A DNA stretch of 15,906 nucleotides from Flavobacteriales bacterium (GCA_027031025.1 JALVEJ010000047.1:1-15906); one strand, 5' to 3'; counted from the first letter of the stretch, positions 6,408 to 14,285 are shown. The notes: generated by a model from the letters alone, not told the origin. A program made the numbers and translations.

Positions 6408-7257
6408 AAGCGTTTCTGTAGGGGCTGCCTTTTTAGCGGGGATAGTGGCTTTTTTGTCGCCCTGTGTTCTTCCAATAATCCCCGGATACATAGCTTACAT
6501 ATCAGGTGTGTCAGCTCAAACGGTCTCCCAATCTGATAAAAGAATTGACTGGAGCATTGTTTATTCTGCTGTGGCTTTTGTTATCGGCTTCTCAATTGTA
6601 TTTACAGCACTTGGAGCAGCATCAACATTCGTGGGACAGGTACTTCAAGAATACAAATATGTAATTTCAAAAGTTGCAGCAGTTCTTGTGATCCTGCTTG
6701 GTGTTCATTTTACAGGGGTATTCCAGTCAGAAAAAGTAAAAATCTGGGTTTACACAATTTTTGGTGTCTCAATAGCTATTTACGGAACTGCCGTTGCTCT
6801 GACTGGTAATCCTGTTAATGATCTTCTTGTTCTTCCTGTTATAGGTATAGCACTCCTTTTATTTTATTTCTCCGGTGCTTATAAATTACTGTACAGACAA
6901 AGAACAACAGAATTAAAGAAAAAACCGCCGGGAATTATCGGTGCATTCATCGTCGGAATTGCTTTTGCGTTTGGCTGGACACCCTGCATCGGACCTGTCT
7001 TAGGTGCTATTTTGCTGTATGCATCACAGCAGGAAACTGTAATGCAGGGGATAATACTTCTTTTTGCATTTTCAATGGGACTTGGAATACCATTTATAAT
7101 AACGGCAATGGCGATAAACCAGTTTTTCAAATTTTTCAACTTTATGAGGAGATACTTTCTATTCATTGAGATTGCAGGAGGAATACTCCTTATATTTGTT
7201 GGAATTCTACTTCTTACAGGAAGCCTTGAAAAGCTGTCAGCATTACTAACTTTTTAA
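6400..7257 (+). CDS. ccdA: CcdA-type thiol:disulfide transmembrane reductant carrier
   Basis: A 285-aa polytopic membrane protein carrying the two CcdA/DsbD-gamma cysteines: C22 in FLSPCVLPIIPGYIAYISG and C196 in FGWTPCIGPVLGAIL. These shuttle electrons from cytoplasmic thioredoxin to an extracytoplasmic thioredoxin-fold partner, here surely the TlpA/ResA-like protein encoded immediately upstream with an 8-nt overlap. The pair would keep apocytochrome cysteines reduced for the CcsBA haem lyase encoded about 3 kb away. The protein is about 45 residues longer than the usual 235-245. An extra stretch with two hydrophobic segments (about residues 112-165) lies between helix 3 and the KKPPG loop before C196. 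The stop overlaps the convergent modC end by 12 nt. Confidence 0.9.
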   Translation: MIESVSVGAAFLAGIVAFLSPCVLPIIPGYIAYISGVSAQTVSQSDKRIDWSIVYSAVAFVIGFSIVFTALGAASTFVGQVLQEYKYVISKVAAVLVILLGVHFTGVFQSEKVKIWVYTIFGVSIAIYGTAVALTGNPVNDLLVLPVIGIALLLFYFSGAYKLLYRQRTTELKKKPPGIIGAFIVGIAFAFGWTPCIGPVLGAILLYASQQETVMQGIILLFAFSMGLGIPFIITAMAINQFFKFFNFMRRYFLFIEIAGGILLIFVGILLLTGSLEKLSALLTF

Positions 7258-8112
7258 AATAAATGGATTAAAGGCTTTTGACGCCACAATAACCCTATCT
7301 CCTACAGAAAGATCCTGTATCTCTTCCGGATCTGCAACAACTTTTATTATGTTATTTCCAACAAGCACAGATACTATATAAACAACATCTTCTTTTTTTA
7401 TCTGGAGTATCTCACCAGAAAACTTTACCTTCCCACTTAACCTCTCCTGAACAAATATCTGATCAGGTTTTCCTTCTTTTATAACCTTTCCATTATCTAT
7501 AACAAAAACCCTATCAGACAACCTAAAAATTTCGGAAAAATCATGGCTTATAAGGAATGTTGTTAGAGAAAATGCGTGGTGTATCTGAAGAAGTTCCTCT
7601 TGAAGTTTTCTTCTCATATCAATATCAAGGGCTGAAAGGGGTTCATCAAGAAGAAGTATATCCGGTTTTCTCGCTACAGCTCTTGCTAAAGCTACCCTCT
7701 GTTTCTGTCCTCCAGAAAGGCTTTGAGGTTTTCTGTTTTTCAGTTCTGTTAGCTCTGTTAGCATCAGTAATTTTTCAAGCAGTTCCTCATCTTTTCTTTC
7801 CATACCGTAGAGTATGTTTTCTTCTACAGTCATATTTGGAAAAAGGGCATATTCCTGAAAAACAACTCCAACATTTCTTTTTTGAGGAGGAAGGTTTATG
7901 CCTCTGTTGCTGTCGTACCATACTTTACCATTCACTTCTATAAAACCATCATCAGGATTTAAAAGACCTGCTATCATTCTAATTAATGTAGTTTTACCTG
8001 CTCCTGACCTTCCAAATATTGTTATAAAATTTCCCTCCTCAGCCGTCAGATCAACATCAAGTATAAAATCACCCCTGTATCCTTTAAGCCTTTTTTTCAG
8101 CTTTACCCTCAT
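7246..8112 (-). CDS. modC: Molybdate/tungstate ABC transporter ATP-binding protein ModC
   Basis: A 288-aa ABC ATPase. Walker A is GRSGAGKT (34-41), the Q-loop is Q86 in VFQEYALFP, the signature is LSGGQKQR (132-139), Walker B is DILLLDE (151-157), and the switch histidine is H189 in LISHD. FSLTTFLISHDFSEIFRLSDR is typical of ModC and related oxyanion importers. After about residue 222 there is a single C-terminal TOBE/Mop domain (VKFSGEIL...GDRVIVASKAF), shorter than in E. coli ModC. It hydrolyses ATP at the cytoplasmic face to drive import through ModB. ATG 8112 overlaps the modB stop (ATGA, 4 nt), and its 3' end overlaps ccdA by 12 nt. Sulfate or another oxyanion is less likely given the two Mop-type proteins in the operon. 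Confidence 0.9.
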   Translation of the reverse strand: MRVKLKKRLKGYRGDFILDVDLTAEEGNFITIFGRSGAGKTTLIRMIAGLLNPDDGFIEVNGKVWYDSNRGINLPPQKRNVGVVFQEYALFPNMTVEENILYGMERKDEELLEKLLMLTELTELKNRKPQSLSGGQKQRVALARAVARKPDILLLDEPLSALDIDMRRKLQEELLQIHHAFSLTTFLISHDFSEIFRLSDRVFVIDNGKVIKEGKPDQIFVQERLSGKVKFSGEILQIKKEDVVYIVSVLVGNNIIKVVADPEEIQDLSVGDRVIVASKAFNPFILKS

Positions 8113-8789
8113 AAATTCTCAGCCTTTATAAATTTTTTGTTTAAGGTATAAACGAAAATTAAAATGCTGAAAGTTATAACAAAAAGAATCAAAGCATAAA
8201 GATTAGCCTTGTTATAATTAAGGGATTCAACCTCTTCATAAATAGCTATAGAGGCTACCTTCGTTTCTCCCGGTATTGATCCACCTATCATTAGAACAAC
8301 CCCAAACTCACCTATTGTGTGGGCAAAAGTAAGAACAATACCTGTCAAAATAGACTGTTTCATATTAGGCAGTATAACCTTCCACAATGTTTGAAGTTTG
8401 CCTTTTCCCAGCGTATAGGAGGCTTCAATTATTGATCTGTTTACCAAGCTGAAACCTGACTGGAGTGGATGAACCATAAATGGAAGGCTATATATTATTG
8501 ATCCTAATAGAATACCTCCAAATGTAAAAACAAGACGGATACCTGCTGTATCTTCCAGAAATTTTCCAACAAAACTGTCAGGACTGAAAAAAACTATAAG
8601 ATAAAAACCTAAAACTGTAGGCGGGAGAACAAGGGGAAGACTTACAATTGTTTCAACAACAGATTTCAATTTGAAATTATAAAATGCAAGTAGATAAGCA
8701 ACAGGAAGTCCTACAAAAAATAGGATAACAGTGGTTAATGTAGCAAGTTTAAGCGTTAAGAGAAGTGTTTGAATAAAATCAGTCCCCAT
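8109..8789 (-). CDS. modB: Molybdate/tungstate ABC transporter permease ModB
   Basis: A 226-aa inner-membrane permease with about 5-6 helices. The ModB-type LPLVLPPTVLGFYLI segment is present (about residues 50-64). The EAA cytoplasmic loop, EASYTLGKGKLQTLWKVILP, contacts ModC. It is followed by AHTIGEFGVVLMIGGSIPGET, diagnostic of the ModB/CysTW branch. ATG 8789 has GGAG about 7 nt upstream inside the di-Mop gene, which it overlaps by 11 nt. It overlaps modC by 4 nt. The length is normal for the family, and nothing appears missing. Confidence 0.92.
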   Translation of the reverse strand: MGTDFIQTLLLTLKLATLTTVILFFVGLPVAYLLAFYNFKLKSVVETIVSLPLVLPPTVLGFYLIVFFSPDSFVGKFLEDTAGIRLVFTFGGILLGSIIYSLPFMVHPLQSGFSLVNRSIIEASYTLGKGKLQTLWKVILPNMKQSILTGIVLTFAHTIGEFGVVLMIGGSIPGETKVASIAIYEEVESLNYNKANLYALILFVITFSILIFVYTLNKKFIKAENL

Positions 8790-9192
8790 CAGGTATCTCC
8801 ATAAGACTTACCTCATTTGTTTTAACAAAAGCAAGTACAGTATCACCTTTTTTTATCTCCATCCTTTCGGCTGATCTGGTTGTTATTACAGATTTTATGA
8901 GATTGTTATTACATCTTAAAACAAGTCTTGTTAATACTTTTCCTTTCTGTATTTCCTCAACAACACATTTAAATCTGTTCCTAAGGCTTATCATACCTGA
9001 AAGTTCTTTTCCGATAGAAACCTCAGTTTCCTTGAACAGAACATATATATTATTGTTTATTTTCAAATACTCTGCAGTTTCTGGGGTTTCAACAACCACA
9101 GCACATATATTTCCAATATCTGTCCTAACTTCAACAAGAGAGATACTTTCTGAACTTTCAATACTGGTTATTTTTCCTTTTAACCTGTTCAT
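8779..9192 (-). CDS. Stand-alone di-Mop (TOBE) molybdate-binding protein
   Basis: A 137-aa soluble protein made of two tandem Mop/TOBE repeats. Repeat 1 (about 3-65) has MNRLKGKITSIESSES...VVVETPETAEYLKI. Repeat 2 (about 66-133) has ISLRNRFKCVVEEIQKG...SVITTRSAERMEIKKGDTV and LAFVKTNEVSL. The ITxxSAExxxIKKGDxVxAxVKxxEV signature of molbindins is clear in repeat 2 and weaker in repeat 1. Such di-Mop proteins bind molybdate or tungstate at oligomer interfaces and serve as intracellular storage, or as the effector domain of ModE. No DNA-binding domain is present, so this is not ModE. The gene overlaps modA by 35 nt and modB by 11 nt, placing it inside the transporter operon. ATG 9192 has only a weak upstream Shine-Dalgarno. 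Confidence 0.85.
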   Translation of the reverse strand: MNRLKGKITSIESSESISLVEVRTDIGNICAVVVETPETAEYLKINNNIYVLFKETEVSIGKELSGMISLRNRFKCVVEEIQKGKVLTRLVLRCNNNLIKSVITTRSAERMEIKKGDTVLAFVKTNEVSLMEIPDGD

Positions 9193-9916
9193 AAATTCTA
9201 TATCCGTACTTTTTTAATATTTTTTGTGCCTTTTCAGAAAATAAAAATTTTAAAAATTTTTCTGCATAGGGATTTTTCCTAATTATAACAACTCCCTGTT
9301 TTATAGGATTGTACAGTCTTTTATCTACTTCCACCCACACGCCTTTATTTTTCAGTCTTGGGGAAAGAACAACAGACTTAGAGGTAAAACCAGCATCAAC
9401 AAGCTTTTTATAGATGTACTGTGTCGATTGCATAACACTTTCCCCATATACAAGTTTGTTCCTTACCTGCCTGTATAAACCTGAATTCTTTAAAGCCCTT
9501 ATAGCTTCCAGCCCGTAAGGAGCATTTTTAGGATTTGGAATAGATATTTTTTTTATATATCTTTCTTTAAGAATACTTATACCTTTTTCTTTCAGGGGAA
9601 TATTTTTCATACTCCACAGAACTAAAATCCCTTCAGCATAAACAACAGGTTTCTTAGCTGTTAAACCTTTGTTATAAAGATAATCAGGATATTTCATGTT
9701 AGCTGATAGAAAAATATCATAAGGAGCTCCCCTTTCAATCTGTGCAGTTAATTTACCGGATGACGAAACCACTGTTATGATGTCTATCCTATAAATCTTT
9801 TTAAACTCTTCAACGATTTCTTTAAGAGGATATTGAATATTTGCTGATGCGGCTATCTTTAAAGGCTGTCCATAAGAAAAGACAAACATCAGAAGAACAA
9901 AGAATATGTATACCAT
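9158..9916 (-). CDS. modA: Periplasmic molybdate/tungstate-binding protein ModA
   Basis: A 252-aa secreted solute-binding protein. The hydrophobic leader is residues 1-15 (cleavage likely after Gly16), with no lipobox cysteine. Ligand-site motifs of the ModA family are present: AASANIQYPLKEI (about 23-35), SSSGKLTAQIERGAPYDIFL with S-A-N following, and IPNPKNAPYG (about 126-135). It captures oxyanion outside the membrane and hands it to ModBC. Whether the ligand is molybdate or tungstate cannot be read from the sequence, and tungstate is a real option in a thermophile. ATG 9916 follows GGAGG (9924-9928) at 7-nt spacing, the best Shine-Dalgarno of the operon. It is the first gene of the operon and lies directly behind the ModE-like operator. 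Confidence 0.9.
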   Translation of the reverse strand: MVYIFFVLLMFVFSYGQPLKIAASANIQYPLKEIVEEFKKIYRIDIITVVSSSGKLTAQIERGAPYDIFLSANMKYPDYLYNKGLTAKKPVVYAEGILVLWSMKNIPLKEKGISILKERYIKKISIPNPKNAPYGLEAIRALKNSGLYRQVRNKLVYGESVMQSTQYIYKKLVDAGFTSKSVVLSPRLKNKGVWVEVDKRLYNPIKQGVVIIRKNPYAEKFLKFLFSEKAQKILKKYGYRIYEQVKRKNNQY

Positions 9917-9928
9917 TTGGCAACCTCC

Positions 9929-9956
9929 ATCGTTATAGTTTATATGATATAACGAT
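9929..9956. promoter_or_regulatory. ModE-type operator upstream of modA
   Basis: A perfect 9-bp inverted repeat, ATCGTTATA (9929-9937) and TATAACGAT (9948-9956), is separated by 10 bp. Counting from CG to CG, the core is CGTTATA-N10-TATAACG. This is the same arm sequence and the same 24-bp span as the ModE site of the E. coli modA promoter, as I recall it. It lies 13 bp upstream of the modA start codon and overlaps the predicted -10 element and spacer. That fits repression of the mod operon when molybdate is plentiful. No modE gene is in the window. Confidence 0.8.
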
Positions 9957-9965
9957 TTCGGTCAA
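9939..9965 (-). promoter_or_regulatory. Predicted promoter of the mod operon
   Basis: On the minus strand TTGACC (9960-9965) can serve as -35. TATAAA (9939-9944, 15-nt spacer) or TAAACT (9937-9942, 17-nt spacer) can serve as -10. Both -10 choices lie within the ModE-type inverted repeat, consistent with steric repression. Confidence 0.5.
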
Positions 9966-10186
9966 GAAAAAACATAAAGATATACTTATTTTCTTTTATT
10001 TATGATTGAGACTTAATAATAATTAAAATTAAATAAAAGCAATAAGTCATTGAAAATTAATAAATTTCAAGTTAAATAATAATAATTACTATTGAATATG
10101 CTATTTTTTTTACAATATTAGTAGTATTATGGTTAGTATCGGAAATTATACATCACTTAATCAAATTTAAAATATGGGGGCGATAT
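9966..10186. other. AT-rich divergent intergenic region upstream of ccsBA
   Basis: This is the rest of the 270-bp gap between modA and ccsBA. It has no convincing ORF. It is very AT-rich and holds several weak promoter-like pairs pointing at ccsBA, such as TTGAAT (10092-10097) with TATTAG (10116-10121, 18-nt spacer). There is also a small inverted repeat, TTGAAA (10050-10055) and TTTCAA (10065-10070). None is strong enough to call. The ccsBA Shine-Dalgarno is the GGGGGC run at 10174-10179. Confidence 0.4.
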
Positions 10187-13100
10187 ATGAAAGCCATTCA
10201 GAAATTAATGGATGTTTTATTTTCCTTAAAAACTACAATCATTTTACTTGTCATATTTGGAGCTGTAATCGGAGCTGCAACGTTTATAGAAAATGATTTC
10301 GGCAGGGAGACCTCCTATGCTCTTGTATATGGCTCTAAATGGTTTGAAGTTCTGTTAACCCTGCTAACAGTTAACCTCACAGGTAATATTTTTAGATACA
10401 GAATGTGGCAGCCAAAAAAATTACCCCTATTTATTTTCCATCTCTCTTTTATCGTTATATTTGTTGGTGCAGCAATAACCAGATATTTTGGTTATGAAGG
10501 CACAATGCATATAAGAGAGAAACAGGAGCAAAACAAGATATTCTCAAGAGATCCCTTTCTCCAGATAACAGCAAAAAAAGGTGAAAATGAGTTTCATTAT
10601 GAAAAACCCCTTCTTTTATCTGCTGTTCCTGTCTTTAATGTGAATAATTTTGAAGAAAAATTAGATATAGATGGAAAAACCCTGACGGTAAGATATAAAA
10701 ATTTTATAAAAGGTGTTTCAACGCAGGTAAAAGAAGATCCTGAAGGAGAACCTATTATTACACTCCGTGCATCTGCAGGAATGGATAGTGTGGATCTTAC
10801 AATGAAGGAAGGATCATTTGAGGATTTTGGAAGTTTTGCATTTATATTTTCCGATCCTGATAAATTTAAACAGCGGCTTGACGGTAAAGATTTTGTATTC
10901 TTTTTTGTAAAAGATGGTAAATTTTATCTTCTTTCAAACCTGCCTGTAAACTGGATGAAAATGTCAGACAGGTCTCAAGGAGTTATAAAAGCTGGTAACA
11001 GATACCCCTTAGAAGGTGGAACTCTTTACTCTGTAGCAGGATTAAACTTCGTAATGAAACAGGCTGTACTCAAAGGAAAAGAAGTTGTTGTTCCACTCCC
11101 AAGAACAAAAGATGTTTATAAAAACTCTTCTGTACTTTCTGCTCTCTTTGTAGAGGTTGAGTACAATGGAGATAAAAAAGAGGTAGCCCTCTTAGGAAGA
11201 GGAGGTGGAGCTCCCGGAATTCCAAAAAAACTTAAAATTAAGGATATTGATCTTGAGCTTGAATGGGGAGCAAAAGTAATAAACTTACCTTTCAGTCTTT
11301 ACCTTGAAGATTTTGTTATGAGAAAGTATCCCGGTTCAAACAAACCTTCATCTTATGAAAGTCATGTTATCCTTATAGACAAAAGGAAAAATCTAAAAAT
11401 GCCTTACAACATACATATGAACCATCCCCTCGTTTACGGTGGATACAAATTCTTTCAGTCTTCTTACGATCCTGATGAATTAGGTACAATACTTTCTGTT
11501 AATCATGATCCAGGGGTGATACCAACATACATTGGGTACGGTCTATTGATGGTCGGTTTACTTCTGAACCTTCTTAATCCTTTCAGCAGATTTGGGAGGA
11601 CTTTAAAAATGCTAAACAAAGATACACAAAAAATAGTTCTTATAATGATTGCTCTTCTTGGGTTTTCTTATAGCTCTATCGCATATCCCGGAATGGAAAA
11701 AGAAAAATCTAAACAGGTTGTTCCCCCGAAACCCAGTATGGAAGAAGTAATCCAGACAGTAAAAAAGATAGATAGAACACATGCTGAAAAATTTGCAACG
11801 CTTGCAGTACAGGGAGGCGACGGCAGAATAGAACCTGTAGACACCCTCGCTATTGAAGTGGTTAACAAAGTGCATGGTGGACCCTCTGTCTTAGGACTTA
11901 CCCATAATCAGGTCTTACTTGGAATGTTTCTTATGCCCGGACCTTGGCAGTACATAAAAATGATAAAAGTTAAACATCCTGCTATAAAGAAAATGCTTGG
12001 AATACCGATGGATGAAAAATATTTTGCATTTATAGATGCTTACGACGAAAAAGGTATGTATAAGCTTGCACAGGCTGTTGAAACAGCAAGAAGAAAAGAT
12101 CCTTCCCAGAGAAATCAGTTTGACAAGGAAATACTAAAAATAGATGAAAAACTGTATATATGCTATCTTGCTTTTACAGGAGAGATACTCAGAATATTTC
12201 CTAAAGAAAATGATCCAAACAACACATGGTATGGTCCCAGAGATGCCTTAAAAACATTTCCTGAAAGACAGAGGGAAGAAGTCGCAACCATCCTGTCAAA
12301 ATACATTCATGGTGTACAAAAAGGTCTGAAGGAAGGAAACTGGAAAGCAGCAAATATAGCGATAGAAGACATTAAGGACTTTCAAAAAAGATACGGATAC
12401 AAAGTTCTTCCTTCTGAAACAAGACTTAAAGCTGAAATTTTGTATAATAAACTTCTCGTTTTTGAAAGGCTTACACCTTTTTATTTTCTTATAGGTTTGC
12501 TTTCTATTATTCTGATCTTCATAAAGATATTCAAACCTAATTCTAATGTTGATAAATTTGGAAAAATCATTGTTATCCTTTTAATGGTCGCATTTTTAAT
12601 ACACACAGCAGGTCTTGGTCTTAGATGGTATGTTGCAGGACATGCTCCATGGACTGATGCATACGAGTCAATGCTGTTTATATCATGGGCTGTTGCACTT
12701 GCAGGTATTGTTTTCGCCAGAAAATCATTATTTGTTCTTGCCTCTGTTGGAATATTCGCAGGTGTATTTTTATTTGCTGCCCATCTTGGCTGGCTTGATC
12801 CTCAAATTACAACAATAGTTCCTGTCTTGAAATCGTACTGGCTTTTAATCCATGTTTCTGTACTGACGGCAAGTTATGGATTTTTAGGTCTTGCAGCAAT
12901 ATTAGGTTTATTATCACTCATATTCTTTGCCTTGAAGTACGAAAAACTGCTGGGTAAAGAGAGAGTTCTAAATCTTGAGGCTGGAATAAAAGAATCTACA
13001 AAAATATCAGAACTTTCACTTATTATCGGATTATCCCTTATTATCTCAGGGAACTTCCTTGGAGCTATATGGGCAAATGAATCTTGGGGAAGATACTGGG

Positions 13101-13393
13101 GATGGGATCCGAAAGAGACATGGACTGCCGTTTCTATCGCCGTTTATGCAGCCATAGTTCATCTGAAATACGTACCAAAATGGTACTCATACTACAAAAT
13201 GGCTGTTTTCTCTGTATTAGGTTATTTCGCCATACTGATGACATATTTTGGGGTTAACTACTATCTGTCAGGACTTCATTCTTACGCTGCAGGTGATCCT
13301 GTTCCAATACCTACATGGGTTTACTGGGCTGTTGGATTTCTGGCTGTTCTTATAATCGCAGCCTACAGAAACAGAAAAATGACAGCAACCTAA
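10187..13393 (+). CDS. ccsBA: Fused System II cytochrome c haem lyase CcsBA
   Basis: A 1068-aa fusion of ResB/CcsB (N-terminal) and CcsA/ResC (C-terminal). It exports haem and attaches it to CXXCH cysteines outside the membrane. The CcsB part has three N-terminal helices with a membrane histidine, H85 in LFIFHLSF. A large extracytoplasmic domain (about 100-440) follows, then a helix near 448-463. After a further hydrophobic segment (483-500) comes an extracytoplasmic insert (about 503-760), then the CcsA helices. The haem-handling motif starts at W967: WGRYWGWDPKETW. Histidines H889 (LLIHVS), H992 (AIVHLKY) and H1031 (GLHSYA) match the external and membrane haem ligands described for Helicobacter CcsBA, and H992-H1031 spacing is 39. 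GGGGG precedes the ATG. It presumably works with the thioredoxin and CcdA encoded at 5916-7257 and matures the cytochromes that follow. Confidence 0.94.
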   Translation: MKAIQKLMDVLFSLKTTIILLVIFGAVIGAATFIENDFGRETSYALVYGSKWFEVLLTLLTVNLTGNIFRYRMWQPKKLPLFIFHLSFIVIFVGAAITRYFGYEGTMHIREKQEQNKIFSRDPFLQITAKKGENEFHYEKPLLLSAVPVFNVNNFEEKLDIDGKTLTVRYKNFIKGVSTQVKEDPEGEPIITLRASAGMDSVDLTMKEGSFEDFGSFAFIFSDPDKFKQRLDGKDFVFFFVKDGKFYLLSNLPVNWMKMSDRSQGVIKAGNRYPLEGGTLYSVAGLNFVMKQAVLKGKEVVVPLPRTKDVYKNSSVLSALFVEVEYNGDKKEVALLGRGGGAPGIPKKLKIKDIDLELEWGAKVINLPFSLYLEDFVMRKYPGSNKPSSYESHVILIDKRKNLKMPYNIHMNHPLVYGGYKFFQSSYDPDELGTILSVNHDPGVIPTYIGYGLLMVGLLLNLLNPFSRFGRTLKMLNKDTQKIVLIMIALLGFSYSSIAYPGMEKEKSKQVVPPKPSMEEVIQTVKKIDRTHAEKFATLAVQGGDGRIEPVDTLAIEVVNKVHGGPSVLGLTHNQVLLGMFLMPGPWQYIKMIKVKHPAIKKMLGIPMDEKYFAFIDAYDEKGMYKLAQAVETARRKDPSQRNQFDKEILKIDEKLYICYLAFTGEILRIFPKENDPNNTWYGPRDALKTFPERQREEVATILSKYIHGVQKGLKEGNWKAANIAIEDIKDFQKRYGYKVLPSETRLKAEILYNKLLVFERLTPFYFLIGLLSIILIFIKIFKPNSNVDKFGKIIVILLMVAFLIHTAGLGLRWYVAGHAPWTDAYESMLFISWAVALAGIVFARKSLFVLASVGIFAGVFLFAAHLGWLDPQITTIVPVLKSYWLLIHVSVLTASYGFLGLAAILGLLSLIFFALKYEKLLGKERVLNLEAGIKESTKISELSLIIGLSLIISGNFLGAIWANESWGRYWGWDPKETWTAVSIAVYAAIVHLKYVPKWYSYYKMAVFSVLGYFAILMTYFGVNYYLSGLHSYAAGDPVPIPTWVYWAVGFLAVLIIAAYRNRKMTAT

Positions 13394-13435
13394 CCTCAAG
13401 TTTTGAAAATAATATATAAAAACATATAAAAGGTA

Positions 13436-13464
13436 TTGACATATTTATTATTTTAATTTAGATT
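13436..13464 (+). promoter_or_regulatory. Sigma70-type promoter of the tetrahaem cytochrome gene
   Basis: A perfect TTGACA (13436-13441), a 17-nt AT-only spacer and TAGATT (13459-13464) lie in the 133-bp gap after ccsBA. Initiation would fall near 13471 and leave a leader of about 55 nt containing G-rich stretches. The Shine-Dalgarno is GGGGGT (13514-13519). This implies a transcription unit separate from ccsBA. Confidence 0.6.
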
Positions 13465-13526
13465 AAAAGTAGGGTGAGGGAGTGGATTTTTAATAAGGGT
13501 TTTCATTAAAGTTTGGGGGTAGAGTT

Positions 13527-14261
13527 ATGAAAAAAGGACTGGTAGCGGCAGCTGTGTTAGGATTGGTAAGTTTAGGACTTGCTGCCACAGAGGATATAAG
13601 AGGCACGCCTCATAACCTTGCCAATTATAGTAATCCAGATCAGGGTGGTACTAATCAGGTATGTGTGTTCTGTCACACCCCACACGGTTCAAACAGTGAT
13701 TTTGTAGGTGCTCCACTGTGGAACAAACCTATAGATCCTAATATCACATTTCAGGTTTACGGTGGTGGTCAGACAACAGGAGGAACACAAGTTGATCAAC
13801 CAGGGGACACATCAAGAGCCTGCCTTTCCTGTCATGATGGTGTTAGCGGGGTTAATGTTGTGATAAACGCTCCTGGATCAGGCAATTATGATCCTAATGG
13901 AATATACCTTGATTATAGGGGATCAACCCAGCCGTGGAGAATGCCATTCCCATTTGCGGTAGGTAAAAACGGAGCAGGTGGTAATTACGATCTGAGAGAT
14001 GACCATCCTGTTGGGGTAGTTTATAGAGGTGATGAAACCAATCCACCGGCAAGTTTAAAACCAACAAACACCCAGATAACTGGCTGGAATATAGCTGGTG
14101 ATAAAGATGGTAATCCGGGACCAACAATAGGTGATCTTCTCAGAAATGGGAAGGTTGAATGTGTTAGCTGCCATAACCCACACCTGAATGCTCCCAGATT
14201 CTTAAGGTCAGGAGACGGAAACGCAAATAGCAGCGTTTGTAGAGCATGCCATGATAAATAA
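13527..14261 (+). CDS. Secreted tetrahaem cytochrome c (doubled-CXXCH type)
   Basis: A 244-aa precursor with a Sec signal peptide (residues 1-20, cut near AxA/T). Four CXXCH haem sites are present: CVFCH (46-50), CLSCH (99-103), CVSCH (212-216) and CRACH (238-242). CHTPHG and CHNPH following sites 1 and 3 are the paired-CXXCH signature seen in many periplasmic or extracellular multihaem proteins of metal-reducing and nitrogen-cycle bacteria. The Gly/Asn/Pro-rich middle (about 105-205) has few charged helices, suggesting a loop-rich or beta structure. DDHPVGV (about 159) offers a possible distal histidine. It likely carries electrons outside the inner membrane, but its partner is unknown. It has its own promoter and ends at a hairpin shared with the convergent cytochrome cluster. 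It follows ccsBA, the machine that would mature it. Confidence 0.9.
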   Translation: MKKGLVAAAVLGLVSLGLAATEDIRGTPHNLANYSNPDQGGTNQVCVFCHTPHGSNSDFVGAPLWNKPIDPNITFQVYGGGQTTGGTQVDQPGDTSRACLSCHDGVSGVNVVINAPGSGNYDPNGIYLDYRGSTQPWRMPFPFAVGKNGAGGNYDLRDDHPVGVVYRGDETNPPASLKPTNTQITGWNIAGDKDGNPGPTIGDLLRNGKVECVSCHNPHLNAPRFLRSGDGNANSSVCRACHDK

Positions 14262-14263
14262 AA

Positions 14264-14285
14264 AAAGCCCCTTTTACGGGGCTTT
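14264..14285. terminator. Bidirectional intrinsic terminator between convergent cytochrome genes
   Basis: AAAGCCCC (14264-14271), loop TTTTAC, and GGGGCTTT (14278-14285) form an 8-bp perfect stem. On the minus strand the stem is followed by a long T-rich tract, making a strong terminator for the monohaem cytochrome operon. On the plus strand the T tract is shorter (TTTCATT), so termination of the tetrahaem gene is weaker but plausible. It sits between stop codons at 14261 and 14288. Confidence 0.88.

Noticed and set aside
7557..7943. A 128-aa + strand frame opposite modC
   Set aside because: It is antisense to the conserved ATPase motifs, and its Phe/Leu/Cys-rich composition mirrors the reverse strand.
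8897..9217. A 106-aa frame on the + strand opposite the di-Mop gene
   Set aside because: It lies wholly antisense to well-supported overlapping mod genes, has no Shine-Dalgarno or family motif, and looks like a composition shadow.
10050..10070. An inverted repeat TTGAAA-N9-TTTCAA upstream of ccsBA as an operator
   Set aside because: The six-base arms are AT-rich in an AT-rich region and the gap is long. Chance occurrence is likely without conservation data.
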